Origin: Hyphomonadaceae bacterium UBA7672
GTDB lineage: Bacteria; Pseudomonadota; Alphaproteobacteria; Caulobacterales; Hyphomonadaceae
NCBI GenBank assembly: GCA_002483135.1
Contig: DLHI01000022.1
Span: 186,001 to 250,000, forward strand
Reading direction: 5' to 3'
Length of the DNA: 64,000 bases
The position numbers and the translations under genes were made by a program. Under the pieces are notes generated by a model that searched no databases, was not told the DNA's origin, and was given only the letters and a program-made list of their open reading frames with translations. Every line of letters begins with the position of its first letter. Within the stretch, counting starts at the first letter, position 1. Positions 9,243-17,273 of the stretch are shown in pieces.

Positions 9243-9692
9243 TCAGGCGCCGTAGACGATGCTGATCGCCTCGGCGACGCAGGCCGGGCGGTCCTTGCCC
9301 TCGATTTCGATGGTCGCTTCCATGATCATCTGCTTGCCGCCGGCGCGCTCTTCGACCTTGAGGCATTTCTGGCGCAGGCGGACGCGCGAGCCGACCGGAA
9401 CCATGTTGGTGAAGCGGACCTTGTTGCAGCCGAAGTTGATGCCGCGCACGACGCCATCGACCCGCATGATCTGCGCCGCCAGCATGGGGAGCAGGGACAG
9501 GGTGAGATAGCCGTGGGCTATAGGGGAGCCGAGTTCCTTCGTGGCGCGCTCGACATCGACGTGGATCCACTGGTGGTCGCCCGTCGCCTCGGCGAACTTG
9601 TTCACCTGGCTCTGCGTGATCTGGTGCCAGGGCGAGACGCCCACCTCGGTTCCGACGAGCGATTCGAGGTCTTCAAACTTCACAAGGCGCAT
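9243..9692 (-). CDS. MaoC-like (R)-specific enoyl-CoA hydratase family protein
   Basis: 149 residues, a single hot-dog domain of the usual length. The hydratase motif is present: F-A-E-A-T-G-D-H-Q-W-I-H-V-D near residue 33 supplies the catalytic Asp and His, followed by P-I-A-H-G-Y-L-T-L. It would hydrate trans-2-enoyl-CoA (or a related acyl-CoA) in the cytosol, in fatty acid or polyhydroxyalkanoate metabolism. It closely resembles the NodN-like MaoC dehydratases. The gene stands alone between the peptidase and the EF-hand gene. Confidence 0.9.
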   Translation of the reverse strand: MRLVKFEDLESLVGTEVGVSPWHQITQSQVNKFAEATGDHQWIHVDVERATKELGSPIAHGYLTLSLLPMLAAQIMRVDGVVRGINFGCNKVRFTNMVPVGSRVRLRQKCLKVEERAGGKQMIMEATIEIEGKDRPACVAEAISIVYGA

Positions 9693-9757
9693 GGCCGACT
9701 ATCCTCCCGCGATTGGCGAACCAGACCATATTGCAGGAAAATCAATGCGCAAGCGTT

Positions 9758-9787
9758 GTCCGGACACCGAAAACGACGTGTCCGGAC
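9758..9787. promoter_or_regulatory. Perfect inverted repeat, candidate operator
   Basis: GTCCGGACAC (9758-9767) and GTGTCCGGAC (9778-9787) form a perfect 10-bp inverted repeat with a 10-nt spacer, in the 261-bp gap between the divergent MaoC and EF-hand genes. No T-run follows, so it looks more like a protein-binding site than a terminator. The string CCGGACGGAAT recurs at 9835-9845 in the same gap. No other structure was seen in this gap. Confidence 0.4.
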
Positions 9788-9953
9788 GGAATTACGCGCG
9801 GCCGGGAAGGCGGCCTGCCACGATCCTGCCATGACCGGACGGAATCCATGCTGCGTCCATGCGGGTATTCGCTGGGCTCATGACGCGGGCCGGCCTCCAT
9901 GTAAGGCTGGCCGCAAGCGATACGGCATCGAGAGTTAGGGGAGCGAGCATTCC

Positions 9954-10973
9954 ATGACCAACGACACCGGACCCAAGGCGACACGGGTCAAGAAGTCCGA
10001 GACCCTGGAAGTCCGCATTCCCTACGAGACCAAGCAGGCATTTCTGACTGCCTGCCGTGAAGACGGCACCACCGCGAGCGAAGTCGTTCGCGACAAGGTG
10101 CAGGACTATCTCGATGCCCGCGAGCGGCCCTCCCTGAATGAAGACAAGAGGACGCTGATCATGAAACTGCCCCAACCCATCCGCCGCTATGGCTGGCGCG
10201 CAGCCGCAGGCGGTGTGGCCGCCATCGGCTTCGTCGGCATCGCCGCGCTGCCGAGTGCAGCGGCGCCCGACTTCAAGGCTCAGTTCGGCCGGCTCGACAA
10301 GAACAGCGACGGCGTGATCTCGGTCGAGGAGTTCCTCGACGTAGGCGAAGGCGTCGGAATGAAAAAAGCGCGCAACGTGGTGATCGAGACGCAAGTGACG
10401 ACGAGCGCCGACGATAGCGCGGCCAAGCCGGAGCTTTCCGGAGACGCCCAATTGAAGCGCGACGCTTTCGCTTTCTGGCTGCCCGAGGAACTGGGCGACG
10501 ACACTCCTTCCGCCGATGCGGCGCCTGCGCAGCAGCATCAGGAATACAAGTTTATCGGTCGCCGCGAGACCAAGGACGGCGAGGCCGGCGCCACGGCATC
10601 GCATACGGTGACGTTCACGCTCGACGACATACGCAAGGATGAGTTTGCCGAGATCGATATCGACAAGGACGGCAAGATCAGCCTCGCCGAGTATCAGAAG
10701 CATCAGACGGCGATGCTGACGCGCGGCTTCGAGGTGCTCGACACTAATGGCGACAAGGGTCTTTCCGAAGACGAATACGCCAAGGTCGCGGCGCCCGTGA
10801 TGATCCATGTGGACTGGACGGGGCCGGACGGCGTCGACATGCCTGAGCCGCCAAAGATCGACATTCCGGGCATGAAGCCGGCTGACCCGGCGGCGATCAA
10901 GGCGGCGTTCACGCGCCTCGACGTCAACAAGGACGGGAAGCTGTCGCTGCAGGAATACCTGCCGGCGTCGTGA
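9954..10973 (+). CDS. EF-hand protein with ribbon-helix-helix-like N-terminus and membrane segment
   Basis: 339 residues. Residues 15-55 (L-E-V-R-I-P-Y-E-T-K-Q-A-F, then T-T-A-S-E-V-V-R-D-K-V) look like a ribbon-helix-helix DNA-binding fold. A hydrophobic segment follows (about 83-104). Then come four canonical EF-hand loops at 115-126, 235-246, 263-274 and 323-334, each with D at 1, D/N at 3, D at 5 and E at 12. As one chain this would be a membrane protein with a cytoplasmic RHH and periplasmic calcium-binding domain. An internal ATG (10161, Met70) begins a plausible signal peptide ending S-A-A-A, so a second, secreted product is possible. A terminator follows at 11028. Confidence 0.75.
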   Translation: MTNDTGPKATRVKKSETLEVRIPYETKQAFLTACREDGTTASEVVRDKVQDYLDARERPSLNEDKRTLIMKLPQPIRRYGWRAAAGGVAAIGFVGIAALPSAAAPDFKAQFGRLDKNSDGVISVEEFLDVGEGVGMKKARNVVIETQVTTSADDSAAKPELSGDAQLKRDAFAFWLPEELGDDTPSADAAPAQQHQEYKFIGRRETKDGEAGATASHTVTFTLDDIRKDEFAEIDIDKDGKISLAEYQKHQTAMLTRGFEVLDTNGDKGLSEDEYAKVAAPVMIHVDWTGPDGVDMPEPPKIDIPGMKPADPAAIKAAFTRLDVNKDGKLSLQEYLPAS

Positions 10974-11027
10974 CGCCAGTCCCCTGACGGGCGAATAAAC
11001 TCAAGAACTACAGATCGTTCAAGATTG

Positions 11028-11066
11028 GGGGCGTCGCCAATCTGTCATGGCGGCGCCCTTTGCTTT
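11028..11066 (+). terminator. Rho-independent terminator after the EF-hand gene
   Basis: GGGCGTCGCC (11029-11038) pairs with GGCGGCGCCC (11049-11058) with one wobble, over a 10-nt loop, and is followed by TTTGCTTT. Its position argues that the next gene starts at 11140, not at 11047 inside the hairpin. Confidence 0.7.
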
Positions 11067-11139
11067 CCAGTCACCTTCGTATTTGGCGTCTTGGCCGTTT
11101 TGGGCCATGGTGCTTCCAGTGGTGGCGAGGGAGCGTGCG

Positions 11140-11595
11140 ATGCGTGAGGCGCGGACGTTGGGCAGCTGGGTGCTGGGACTGTTCCTGGCAATCATGATGT
11201 TCTGGGTGGCGCTGGAAACCCTGGCGCCGCAGCCGCCGGCGCAGAACCACCTGTTCGAGGTGTTCCGTTCCGCCTCCGGTATCGCCTATTTCGAGCCGCT
11301 GGGCCGCTTTGCGGTGGGCGTGCTTGAAGTCGTCGCGGCGCTTCTGATCCTGCTGCCGTTCACGCGCCGGCTGGGCGCCATTCTCGGCTTCGTTGTGATG
11401 CTGTTCCTGGGGGCGCTGGTCGTGCAGCTGGTCATGCAGGGGATAACCGTGCCGGTGGAGACGGTGGGGGAAGGTGGCTCCATCACGACGACCGAGACCG
11501 ATCCGTCGGGCCTTTTCTATCTCGTGCTGGGGCTGCTGGCGGCGCTGATCGCGGTCATCGTGATCCATCCGGGCCGCCAAAAAGCGACCGACTGA
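11140..11595 (+). CDS. DoxX-like small integral membrane protein
   Basis: 151 residues from the ATG at 11140, which has a GAGGGAG ribosome-binding site seven bases upstream. An in-frame ATG at 11047 would lie in the preceding terminator. Four hydrophobic segments are visible, with the second pair containing F-E-P-L-G-R-F-A-V-G-V-L-E-V-V-A-A-L-L, a layout seen in DoxX/DoxD-like proteins. A short Ser/Thr-rich periplasmic loop (G-G-S-I-T-T-T-E-T-D) precedes the last helix. Function is unknown; DoxX relatives are linked to quinone redox or membrane stress, but that cannot be shown here. Confidence 0.65.
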   Translation: MREARTLGSWVLGLFLAIMMFWVALETLAPQPPAQNHLFEVFRSASGIAYFEPLGRFAVGVLEVVAALLILLPFTRRLGAILGFVVMLFLGALVVQLVMQGITVPVETVGEGGSITTTETDPSGLFYLVLGLLAALIAVIVIHPGRQKATD

Positions 11596-11712
11596 GCCGC
11601 AGCGGCCACCACGGCTTTCCGAGCTTTCGGTATGTTTCGCGAACGTCTCGCAGGTTGAGGCTCCGTTAACTGCGGTGGGGCCATCCTAGATCAGGAAGCG
11701 AACAGGGGTTTC

Positions 11713-12912
11713 ATGTCGGAGAGCTCGACCTCGGGTGACGCGCGTGCCGCCAATGGCGGAGACGGCGCCGTCGCGCGCGCGGAACCGGATGGCTTTGCCC
11801 GCCGCTCGCTGTTGCGCCGCCTGATGGATGTGGTCGCCCTGCCGTCGTCGCGCGGGAATATCCAGGACCGTGCCATCGCGGGCGATCTGCTGCTTGAAAT
11901 CCTGCTCGAGTCCGACGTGGCCGCCCGCGAACTCTGCGCCCGTCGCCTGCAGGAGATGTCGCAGGCACCCAAACGCCTACTGAGATTCCTCGCGATGGAT
12001 GTGCCGCGCGTCGCGCAGCTGATCCTCGCTGACAACAGGGCGTTCGACGACGCCGATCTCTGCCACATTGTTGCGAACGGAAGCACGCCGCACCGCGTGG
12101 CCGTCGCCAATCGCCGCGACATTGGCCCCGCGGTCGCATCGGCGATCGCCGAGACGGGCGATGTGATTGCGATGAAAGCGCTGCTCGACAATACGCAATC
12201 GCGCCTTTCGGATCGCGCCGTCGAACTGATGGTCAGCGCCTCGCGCGATGCGCCTGCGCTGCCGCCGCTGCTGATCAATCGCGAGGAAGTTCGCCCGGCG
12301 CATGCGCTGGCCATGTTCTGGTGGTCCGCAGCCGCCGAGCGCAAGCAGATCCTGTTGCGTTTCTCGGCGGAGCGTACGCTGCTGATCGACATGTGCGGCG
12401 ACATCTTCCGCTATTCGTCGGAAGGGCTGGACCCGGTGGTGCGCAAGGCGCTGCAGGTGATCGAGCGGCGCCAGCGCGACCGCTCGGCCATCGACCGCTC
12501 GCCGCACGAAAGCCTGGAGGCCGCGCTAGAGGCTGCGGCGGTATCCGGGCTGTCGCCGGAGGCTGTGCTGGACATCGCCGCACTGTCGGGCGTGAAGGCT
12601 GCGACGGCGGACCGCATCTTCCAGGATGTAGGCGGCGAGGGGCTGGCCGTCCTGTGCAAGGCGACGGGCCTCAAGCGGCCGTATCTGCGCCTGATGTGGA
12701 TGGCGCTGCGGCGCGACGAGCATGGGCCCGACTTCACACGCGTGTCCGAGGTCTACGAGACTATCGCGGTCGCGAAGGCGCAGACGGTGCTGCGCTACTG
12801 GAACTGGTCGCTGAGCTCCGCCTTTTCGCCCGAGATCATCGCTGGCGATGACTCTGAAGAAGGCCCCACGGGCTTTGGCCGCGAATTGCGCGCTCTGGCG
12901 CGGCGCTCCTAA
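11713..12912 (+). CDS. DUF2336 domain-containing protein
   Basis: 399 residues, predicted soluble and almost wholly alpha-helical, with HEAT-like paired helices across residues 50-330. The sequence style (L-L-R-R-L-M-D-V-V, then R-A-I-A-G-D-L-L-L-E-I-L, A-L-L-D-N-T-Q-S-R-L-S) matches the alphaproteobacterial DUF2336 family, which has no established biochemical role. It is a single gene ahead of the antiporter operon, separated by about 165 bp without an obvious terminator. Confidence 0.8.
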   Translation: MSESSTSGDARAANGGDGAVARAEPDGFARRSLLRRLMDVVALPSSRGNIQDRAIAGDLLLEILLESDVAARELCARRLQEMSQAPKRLLRFLAMDVPRVAQLILADNRAFDDADLCHIVANGSTPHRVAVANRRDIGPAVASAIAETGDVIAMKALLDNTQSRLSDRAVELMVSASRDAPALPPLLINREEVRPAHALAMFWWSAAAERKQILLRFSAERTLLIDMCGDIFRYSSEGLDPVVRKALQVIERRQRDRSAIDRSPHESLEAALEAAAVSGLSPEAVLDIAALSGVKAATADRIFQDVGGEGLAVLCKATGLKRPYLRLMWMALRRDEHGPDFTRVSEVYETIAVAKAQTVLRYWNWSLSSAFSPEIIAGDDSEEGPTGFGRELRALARRS

Positions 12913-13078
12913 ATCAACGCGTTTGCGCCCCTAGGCGACGCGATTCTCCTGCTTTGACGTGCGCCGGACGGAAATCGATCGGACAGAACCGGTTTTGCTG
13001 GAATTTTCGCTCAGAGTCGTTCAAGTCCGGTGAGCGCCGTTTCGCGGCTCGGAATTTTCAACGCGGAGGCTTGCGAAC

Positions 13079-13570
13079 ATGACTTATGCGCTTGGCCTGC
13101 TCGTGGCGCTGGGTGGCTTCTGGTTCGTGCTGTCGGGCCAGATATCGCCGTTCTTTGGAGGAGTCGCTGTAATCTCGGTTATTGCGACGATGTGGCTGTC
13201 TGCGCGGCTCAAGGTGATAGACCGGGATGGCTCGCCCTATCATCGCGCGCCTCAGCTGTTGCTCTATCTTGGCTGGCTGCTTGGCGAGATCGTGAAGGCG
13301 AATGTCGCGGTGATTGCGCGAGTGGTCGGGCCGAGCCACGCGATTGACCCCGCGATGGTTGAGGTCAAATCGAGCGCGACGTCGAATCTCGGGCGCGCGT
13401 TGTTTGCCAACTCCATCACTCTGACGCCCGGCACAGTGACTGTGGACGTCATCGGCGCAAACCTGAAAGTGCATGCACTGGTGCGCGAGAACGCGGGCGC
13501 GGATAGCTTCGACGAAATGGACCGGAAATCAGCGCGCACGGCCGATCCGCATCGCGCAAGCGGGAGCTAA
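13079..13570 (+). CDS. mrpE: Mrp-type antiporter subunit E
   Basis: 163 residues. Two hydrophobic helices near the N-terminus (Y-A-L-G-L-L-V-A-L-G-G-F and F-F-G-G-V-A-V-I-S-V-I-A-T) and a third around G-W-L-L-G-E-I-V-K-A-N-V-A-V, followed by a soluble C-terminal domain with the subunit E phrase N-S-I-T-L-T-P-G-T-V-T-V-D. It is the first gene of a nine-gene operon in which nearly every start overlaps the preceding stop. Subunit E is an assembly or structural part of the membrane complex exchanging Na+ or K+ for H+. Confidence 0.9.
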   Translation: MTYALGLLVALGGFWFVLSGQISPFFGGVAVISVIATMWLSARLKVIDRDGSPYHRAPQLLLYLGWLLGEIVKANVAVIARVVGPSHAIDPAMVEVKSSATSNLGRALFANSITLTPGTVTVDVIGANLKVHALVRENAGADSFDEMDRKSARTADPHRASGS

Positions 13571-13573
13571 CGC

Positions 13574-13873
13574 ATGCTTGTTGCAGCTGGCGTCGCGGGC
13601 CTTGTCGTGGCCATGAGCCTGATGATCGTGCGCGCGATGATCGGGCCTTCGCACTATGATCGCATACTTGCGGCAAACTCGTTCGGCACAAAAACCGTGC
13701 TGCTGATCGCTTTGATGGGGTTCCTGTTCGGACGGCCCGATTTTCTCGACATCGCGCTTGTCTATGCGCTGATCAACTTCGTCACCACGATCGCGCTGAT
13801 GAAGTTCTTCCGTTATCGCACGCTGGCCCGGCCGCTGGGCGCGATGGCGAGAGAGGCGGGCAAGGATGGCTGA
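13574..13873 (+). CDS. mrpF: Mrp-type antiporter subunit F
   Basis: 99 residues with three transmembrane helices. The family phrase G-P-S-H-Y-D-R-I-L-A-A-N-S-F-G-T-K near residue 25 (usually G-P-t-x-x-D-R-v) and D-F-L-D-I-A-L-V-Y-A-L-I-N-F are clear. It starts three bases after the subunit E stop and its 3' end overlaps subunit G by 8 bp. In Mrp complexes the small E, F and G subunits form the module on one flank of the proton-pumping subunits. Confidence 0.92.
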   Translation: MLVAAGVAGLVVAMSLMIVRAMIGPSHYDRILAANSFGTKTVLLIALMGFLFGRPDFLDIALVYALINFVTTIALMKFFRYRTLARPLGAMAREAGKDG

Positions 13874-14240
13874 GGCGCTTCACTGGATCGGCGGCGCGCT
13901 CATACTGGCGGGCGCGTTGCTGTCAATTCTCGGCGCGGTCGGCGTGCTGCGTTTTCCGGACGTCTATACGCGGATTCATGCGGCGAGCCTGACCGACACA
14001 GGCGGGGCGACGCTCATGCTGTTGGGCATGGGGCTCATATCGCCTCTGGGATTCGTCATGCTGAAGCTGCTGCTGGTGTGGGGCTTCATTATGCTCACCA
14101 GCCCGGCGGCGGCCAATGCTCTCGCCAACGCGGCGTTTGGCGCGGGCGTACGTCCGCGCATCGGGACATTCCAGATCATGGGCGAGGACAAGCCTGGCGG
14201 CTCTGGCCCCGAGCGCTCTGGCGAAGGGACTGCGTCATGA
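13866..14240 (+). CDS. mrpG: Mrp-type antiporter subunit G
   Basis: 124 residues, three transmembrane helices. The subunit G signature G-A-V-G-V-L-R-F-P-D-V-Y-T-R-I-H-A-A-S is intact, followed by T-D-T-G-G-A-T-L-M-L-L-G. A soluble Gly/Pro-rich tail of about 20 residues follows the last helix. Its stop overlaps the start of the next gene as ATGA, indicating coupled translation. Confidence 0.93.
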   Translation: MAEALHWIGGALILAGALLSILGAVGVLRFPDVYTRIHAASLTDTGGATLMLLGMGLISPLGFVMLKLLLVWGFIMLTSPAAANALANAAFGAGVRPRIGTFQIMGEDKPGGSGPERSGEGTAS

Positions 14241-15307
14241 GCGGCCCGACCATCGATGCAAACTTTGCGCTGAATATTGCGCTGTTGCTGATGCTGGTAG
14301 CGATTGCGTTTGCGGTCGTGCGCACGCGCAGCCTTCTGGCCGCCATCCTGATGATGAGCGTCTACTCGTTGGCAAGCGCGGCCTGGCTGATGGTGGCGGA
14401 TGCTGCCGATGTCGCCTTCACGGAGGCGGTGGTGGGTGCCGGTGCTTCAACCGTCATTCTGCTTGGTGCGATCCTGCTGGCGCGTGGCGAAGCCGAGCGT
14501 GTGAACTGGAAGCTGATGATCGCGCCGGGTGCGCTCGCGGTGGTTGTTGGCGCTGTGCTGATCTATGCGGCGGGCGGGTTGCCGAACTATGGCGATCCTG
14601 CTTCTCCCGCCAACAGCCATGTCGGTCGCGCTTACCTGGAACAGACGTATGGCGACATCGGCGCGCCGAACGTCGTGACGGCTGTGTTGGCGAGCTATCG
14701 CGGATTCGATACGCTGGGTGAGACGGTCGTGATTTTCGCGGCGTGCATTGGCGTGGCGTTGATGCTGGGATTCGGCCCGCGCGCGACACTTGCCCCGCCG
14801 ACAGAGATTCCGAACGATCAGCATGTGGTGCTGCGCGTGGTGGCCAAGCTGCTGATCCCACTGATAGCGCTCTTCGCTTTGTACGTGCAGTTCCACGGTG
14901 ATCTTGGCGCGGGCGGCGGGTTCCAGGCCGGCGTGATCATGGCGGTCGCGATCATCCTGCACGCGCTTGTTTTTGGCTTGCGCGCGACGATGGCGGCGGT
15001 GCCCGTACGACTGGCGCGGACAGTCGCGGCGTTGGGCGTGGTGGTCTATGCGGGCGTGGGCGTTGTCTGCATCATCAATGGCGGCGGCTTTCTCGATTAC
15101 GATTACCTGTTCTCCCCGCGCATTGAGGCGATGATCCCCGCGAACCTGCTGGGAGATCCAAGCCACGAACACCACTGGGGCCAGCACTTTGGCATTCTGT
15201 TCATCGAGATTGGTGTGCTGCTGACTGTTTCGGCGACCATCGTCACCATGTTCTACGGTTTTGCCGGGCGGACGTTGGAGACGATCGAGGCGGAGCGCCG
15301 CGGATGA
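14237..15307 (+). CDS. mrpB: Fused MbhD/MbhE-like (MrpA C-terminal) and MrpB subunit
   Basis: 356 residues from the ATG at 14237. Residues 1-95 are a DUF4040/MbhD-like unit (V-V-R-T-R-S-L-L-A-A-I, then F-T-E-A-V-V-G-A-G-A-S-T). A short middle part with G-F-D-T-L-G-E-T-V-V-I-F-A-A matches the MbhE-like end of MrpA. From about residue 205 the chain is MnhB/MrpB (F-H-G-D-L-G-A-G-G-G-F-Q-A-G-V). Canonical MrpA carries the first two units after its NuoL part; here they are cut away from it and joined to MrpB. Overlaps link it to its neighbours on both sides. Confidence 0.88.
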   Translation: MSGPTIDANFALNIALLLMLVAIAFAVVRTRSLLAAILMMSVYSLASAAWLMVADAADVAFTEAVVGAGASTVILLGAILLARGEAERVNWKLMIAPGALAVVVGAVLIYAAGGLPNYGDPASPANSHVGRAYLEQTYGDIGAPNVVTAVLASYRGFDTLGETVVIFAACIGVALMLGFGPRATLAPPTEIPNDQHVVLRVVAKLLIPLIALFALYVQFHGDLGAGGGFQAGVIMAVAIILHALVFGLRATMAAVPVRLARTVAALGVVVYAGVGVVCIINGGGFLDYDYLFSPRIEAMIPANLLGDPSHEHHWGQHFGILFIEIGVLLTVSATIVTMFYGFAGRTLETIEAERRG

Positions 15308-15753
15308 GTTGGATAGCTTCGCACTTCAACTATGTTGTCGTCGTCATCCTGATGATGGCGGGTCTGTTCATCGTGTTCTCGAGCGGCAACCTGATCAAGC
15401 GTATGATCGGTTTGGCGATGTTCCAGACATCGACGGGGTTGTTCTACATCACGCTCAGCAAGGTTTCCGGCGGCACGGCGGCGATCACGCTCAAGGCGGA
15501 CAGTGAGACGGGCAGGGCGCTCGCCGCGCCGCTTGACCCGGCCTATGTCGAACAGTTCGGTGTTGATGGCGTTGTGTATTCCAACCCTCTGCCGCACGTT
15601 CTTATCCTTACTGCCATCGTGGTGGGGGTGGCGACACTGGCGGTTGGGCTCGCAATCGCGGTGCGCATACGCGAGGCGTACGGCACGGTGGAAGCCGATG
15701 AAATCAACGCGCTGAGCCGTGTGACTGCCGAACAGGCGGAGCCGTCGCCTTGA
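15304..15753 (+). CDS. mrpC: Mrp-type antiporter subunit C (NuoK-like)
   Basis: 149 residues, slightly longer than the usual ~115 because of an extra loop around residues 55-90 (S-G-G-T-A-A-I-T-L-K to V-V-Y-S-N-P-L-P-H). Three helices as in NuoK/MrpC, with G-L-F-I-V-F-S-S-G-N-L-I-K-R-M-I-G near the start and D/N-P-L-P-H-V-L-I-L-T-A-I-V-V-G before the last helix. It overlaps both neighbouring genes. Confidence 0.92.
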   Translation: MSWIASHFNYVVVVILMMAGLFIVFSSGNLIKRMIGLAMFQTSTGLFYITLSKVSGGTAAITLKADSETGRALAAPLDPAYVEQFGVDGVVYSNPLPHVLILTAIVVGVATLAVGLAIAVRIREAYGTVEADEINALSRVTAEQAEPSP

Positions 15754-17273
15754 TCGTGCTCGAAACGCTTTATGTCGCCACGCCGGCACTGACGGCGCAG
15801 GCCCCGATCCTGGCGATTGTCATCCCGTTGCTGGGTGCGTGCGCTGCTGCGATGGCGCCGAGCGCGCGTGCGGCGTGGATGATCTCGGTCGCCGCTGCGG
15901 TTTTCGGGGCCTGGATGGCGCTGGCGGTGGCCGGTGAGGCGATGCGCGAGGGCGTGCTTGTGTATGTGCTTGGCGGATTCGATCCGCCGATGGGGATTGC
16001 GCTGCGCATTGATGCGATGGGCGCGCTGATGGGTTTGCTGATCGGAAGTGTCGGCACGCTGGCGGCGGTGTTCTCAGGGCACAGTCTTGTCGCGGAGGTG
16101 AGGCCAGAGAAGCACACGCTGTTCCAGGCGGGCTTCCTGCTGTGTCAGGCGGGGCTGACTGGGCTCGTCTTCACTGGCGATGCGTTCAACGCCTTTGTGT
16201 TTCTCGAAGTGTCGTCTATCGGGACTTATGCGTTGGTGGCCGTCGGTGAGAGGCGCGACAGGCGTGCGCTTCCGGCTGCGTTCAACTATCTCATCATGGG
16301 AACGGTCGGCGCGACCTTTTATGTGATCGGCGTCGGCTTCCTCTACGCGGCCACTGGCACGCTCAACATGGTCGACATGGCGGCGCGACTTGCGACGCTG
16401 GACCAGTCGATGGCCGTGCAGGCAGGGTTTGCGTTCATCCTCGCCGGGCTGGGTGTGAAGGCGGCGATGTTCCCGCTTCATGGCTGGTTGCCGGGCGCAT
16501 ATGCGGGCGGACCGTCGCTGATCTCCGTGTTGCTGGCGGCGACAGCAACGAAGGCGGCGATCTATCTGATGGTGCGCTTCATGTTCGAGGTGTTCCCGCA
16601 GGGGGCGGCGTTTGGCGAGGCGTTCCTGACATGGGTTCTCGCGCCGTTAGCTGCAACGGGGGCCATCGTCTGTTCGTTGCAGGCGGTGTTCGCGCGCGAA
16701 CTGCGCCGGATGATTGCGTTCTCCTCGGTGGCGCAGGTCGGGTTCATCTTTCTCGGCGTGTCGCTTGCGAATGCGGACGGATTGTCGGCGTCGCTGTTCT
16801 ACATGGTGGCGCACGGACTGATGAAGGCGACGATGTTCATGGCGCTGGGTGCGTTGGCGCTTAGCATCGGCGCGCGGCGGCTTGACGATTTTGCAGGCGT
16901 TGCGCGCGAGGCGCCGTGGACGGCCGTGGCATTCGCCATCGGCGCCGCCAGCCTTGTCGGCACGCCGCTAACCATGGGCTTCCTCGCCAAGTGGGGACTG
17001 ATCGAGGCGGCGATTGCGAGCGGGAAGGTGTGGATCGCGGTTGTGATCGCGGCTGGCTCGGTGCTGACCGTGATCTATGTCGGTCGCATGATCGAGGCGA
17101 TGTTCTTCCGACCGCCCCTGCCGGGCGCGCCGCGCGCGAAGGAGGCGCCGATTGGCGTGCTGGCGCCGTTGCTGGTGCTGGCCGGGTTGTCGATCTGGTT
17201 TGGCTTCGATGCCTCGTTGATCGAACAGCTCTCGCAAGCGGGGGCGGCGCGCCTGTTCGAGGTGCGGCCATGA
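15750..17273 (+). CDS. mrpD: Mrp-type antiporter subunit D, proton-translocating
   Basis: 507 residues, about 14 transmembrane helices, NuoL/M/N family. It probably starts at the TTG at 15750 overlapping the mrpC stop; a GTG lies two codons later. Key charged residues are present: Glu in F-V-F-L-E-V-S-S-I-G-T-Y, Lys in G-L-G-V-K-A-A-M-F-P-L-H-G-W-L-P, and a second Lys in A-T-A-T-K-A-A-I-Y. These form the proton path in complex I-like antiporters. Of the three large subunits here it most resembles classic MrpD. It is followed by a second D-like gene through an ATGA overlap. Confidence 0.9.
   Translation: MIVLETLYVATPALTAQAPILAIVIPLLGACAAAMAPSARAAWMISVAAAVFGAWMALAVAGEAMREGVLVYVLGGFDPPMGIALRIDAMGALMGLLIGSVGTLAAVFSGHSLVAEVRPEKHTLFQAGFLLCQAGLTGLVFTGDAFNAFVFLEVSSIGTYALVAVGERRDRRALPAAFNYLIMGTVGATFYVIGVGFLYAATGTLNMVDMAARLATLDQSMAVQAGFAFILAGLGVKAAMFPLHGWLPGAYAGGPSLISVLLAATATKAAIYLMVRFMFEVFPQGAAFGEAFLTWVLAPLAATGAIVCSLQAVFARELRRMIAFSSVAQVGFIFLGVSLANADGLSASLFYMVAHGLMKATMFMALGALALSIGARRLDDFAGVAREAPWTAVAFAIGAASLVGTPLTMGFLAKWGLIEAAIASGKVWIAVVIAAGSVLTVIYVGRMIEAMFFRPPLPGAPRAKEAPIGVLAPLLVLAGLSIWFGFDASLIEQLSQAGAARLFEVRP

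Noticed and set aside
9792..10808. 338-codon minus-strand frame opposite the EF-hand gene
   Set aside because: The plus strand carries four canonical EF-hand loops; the minus translation matches nothing and lacks a plausible start.
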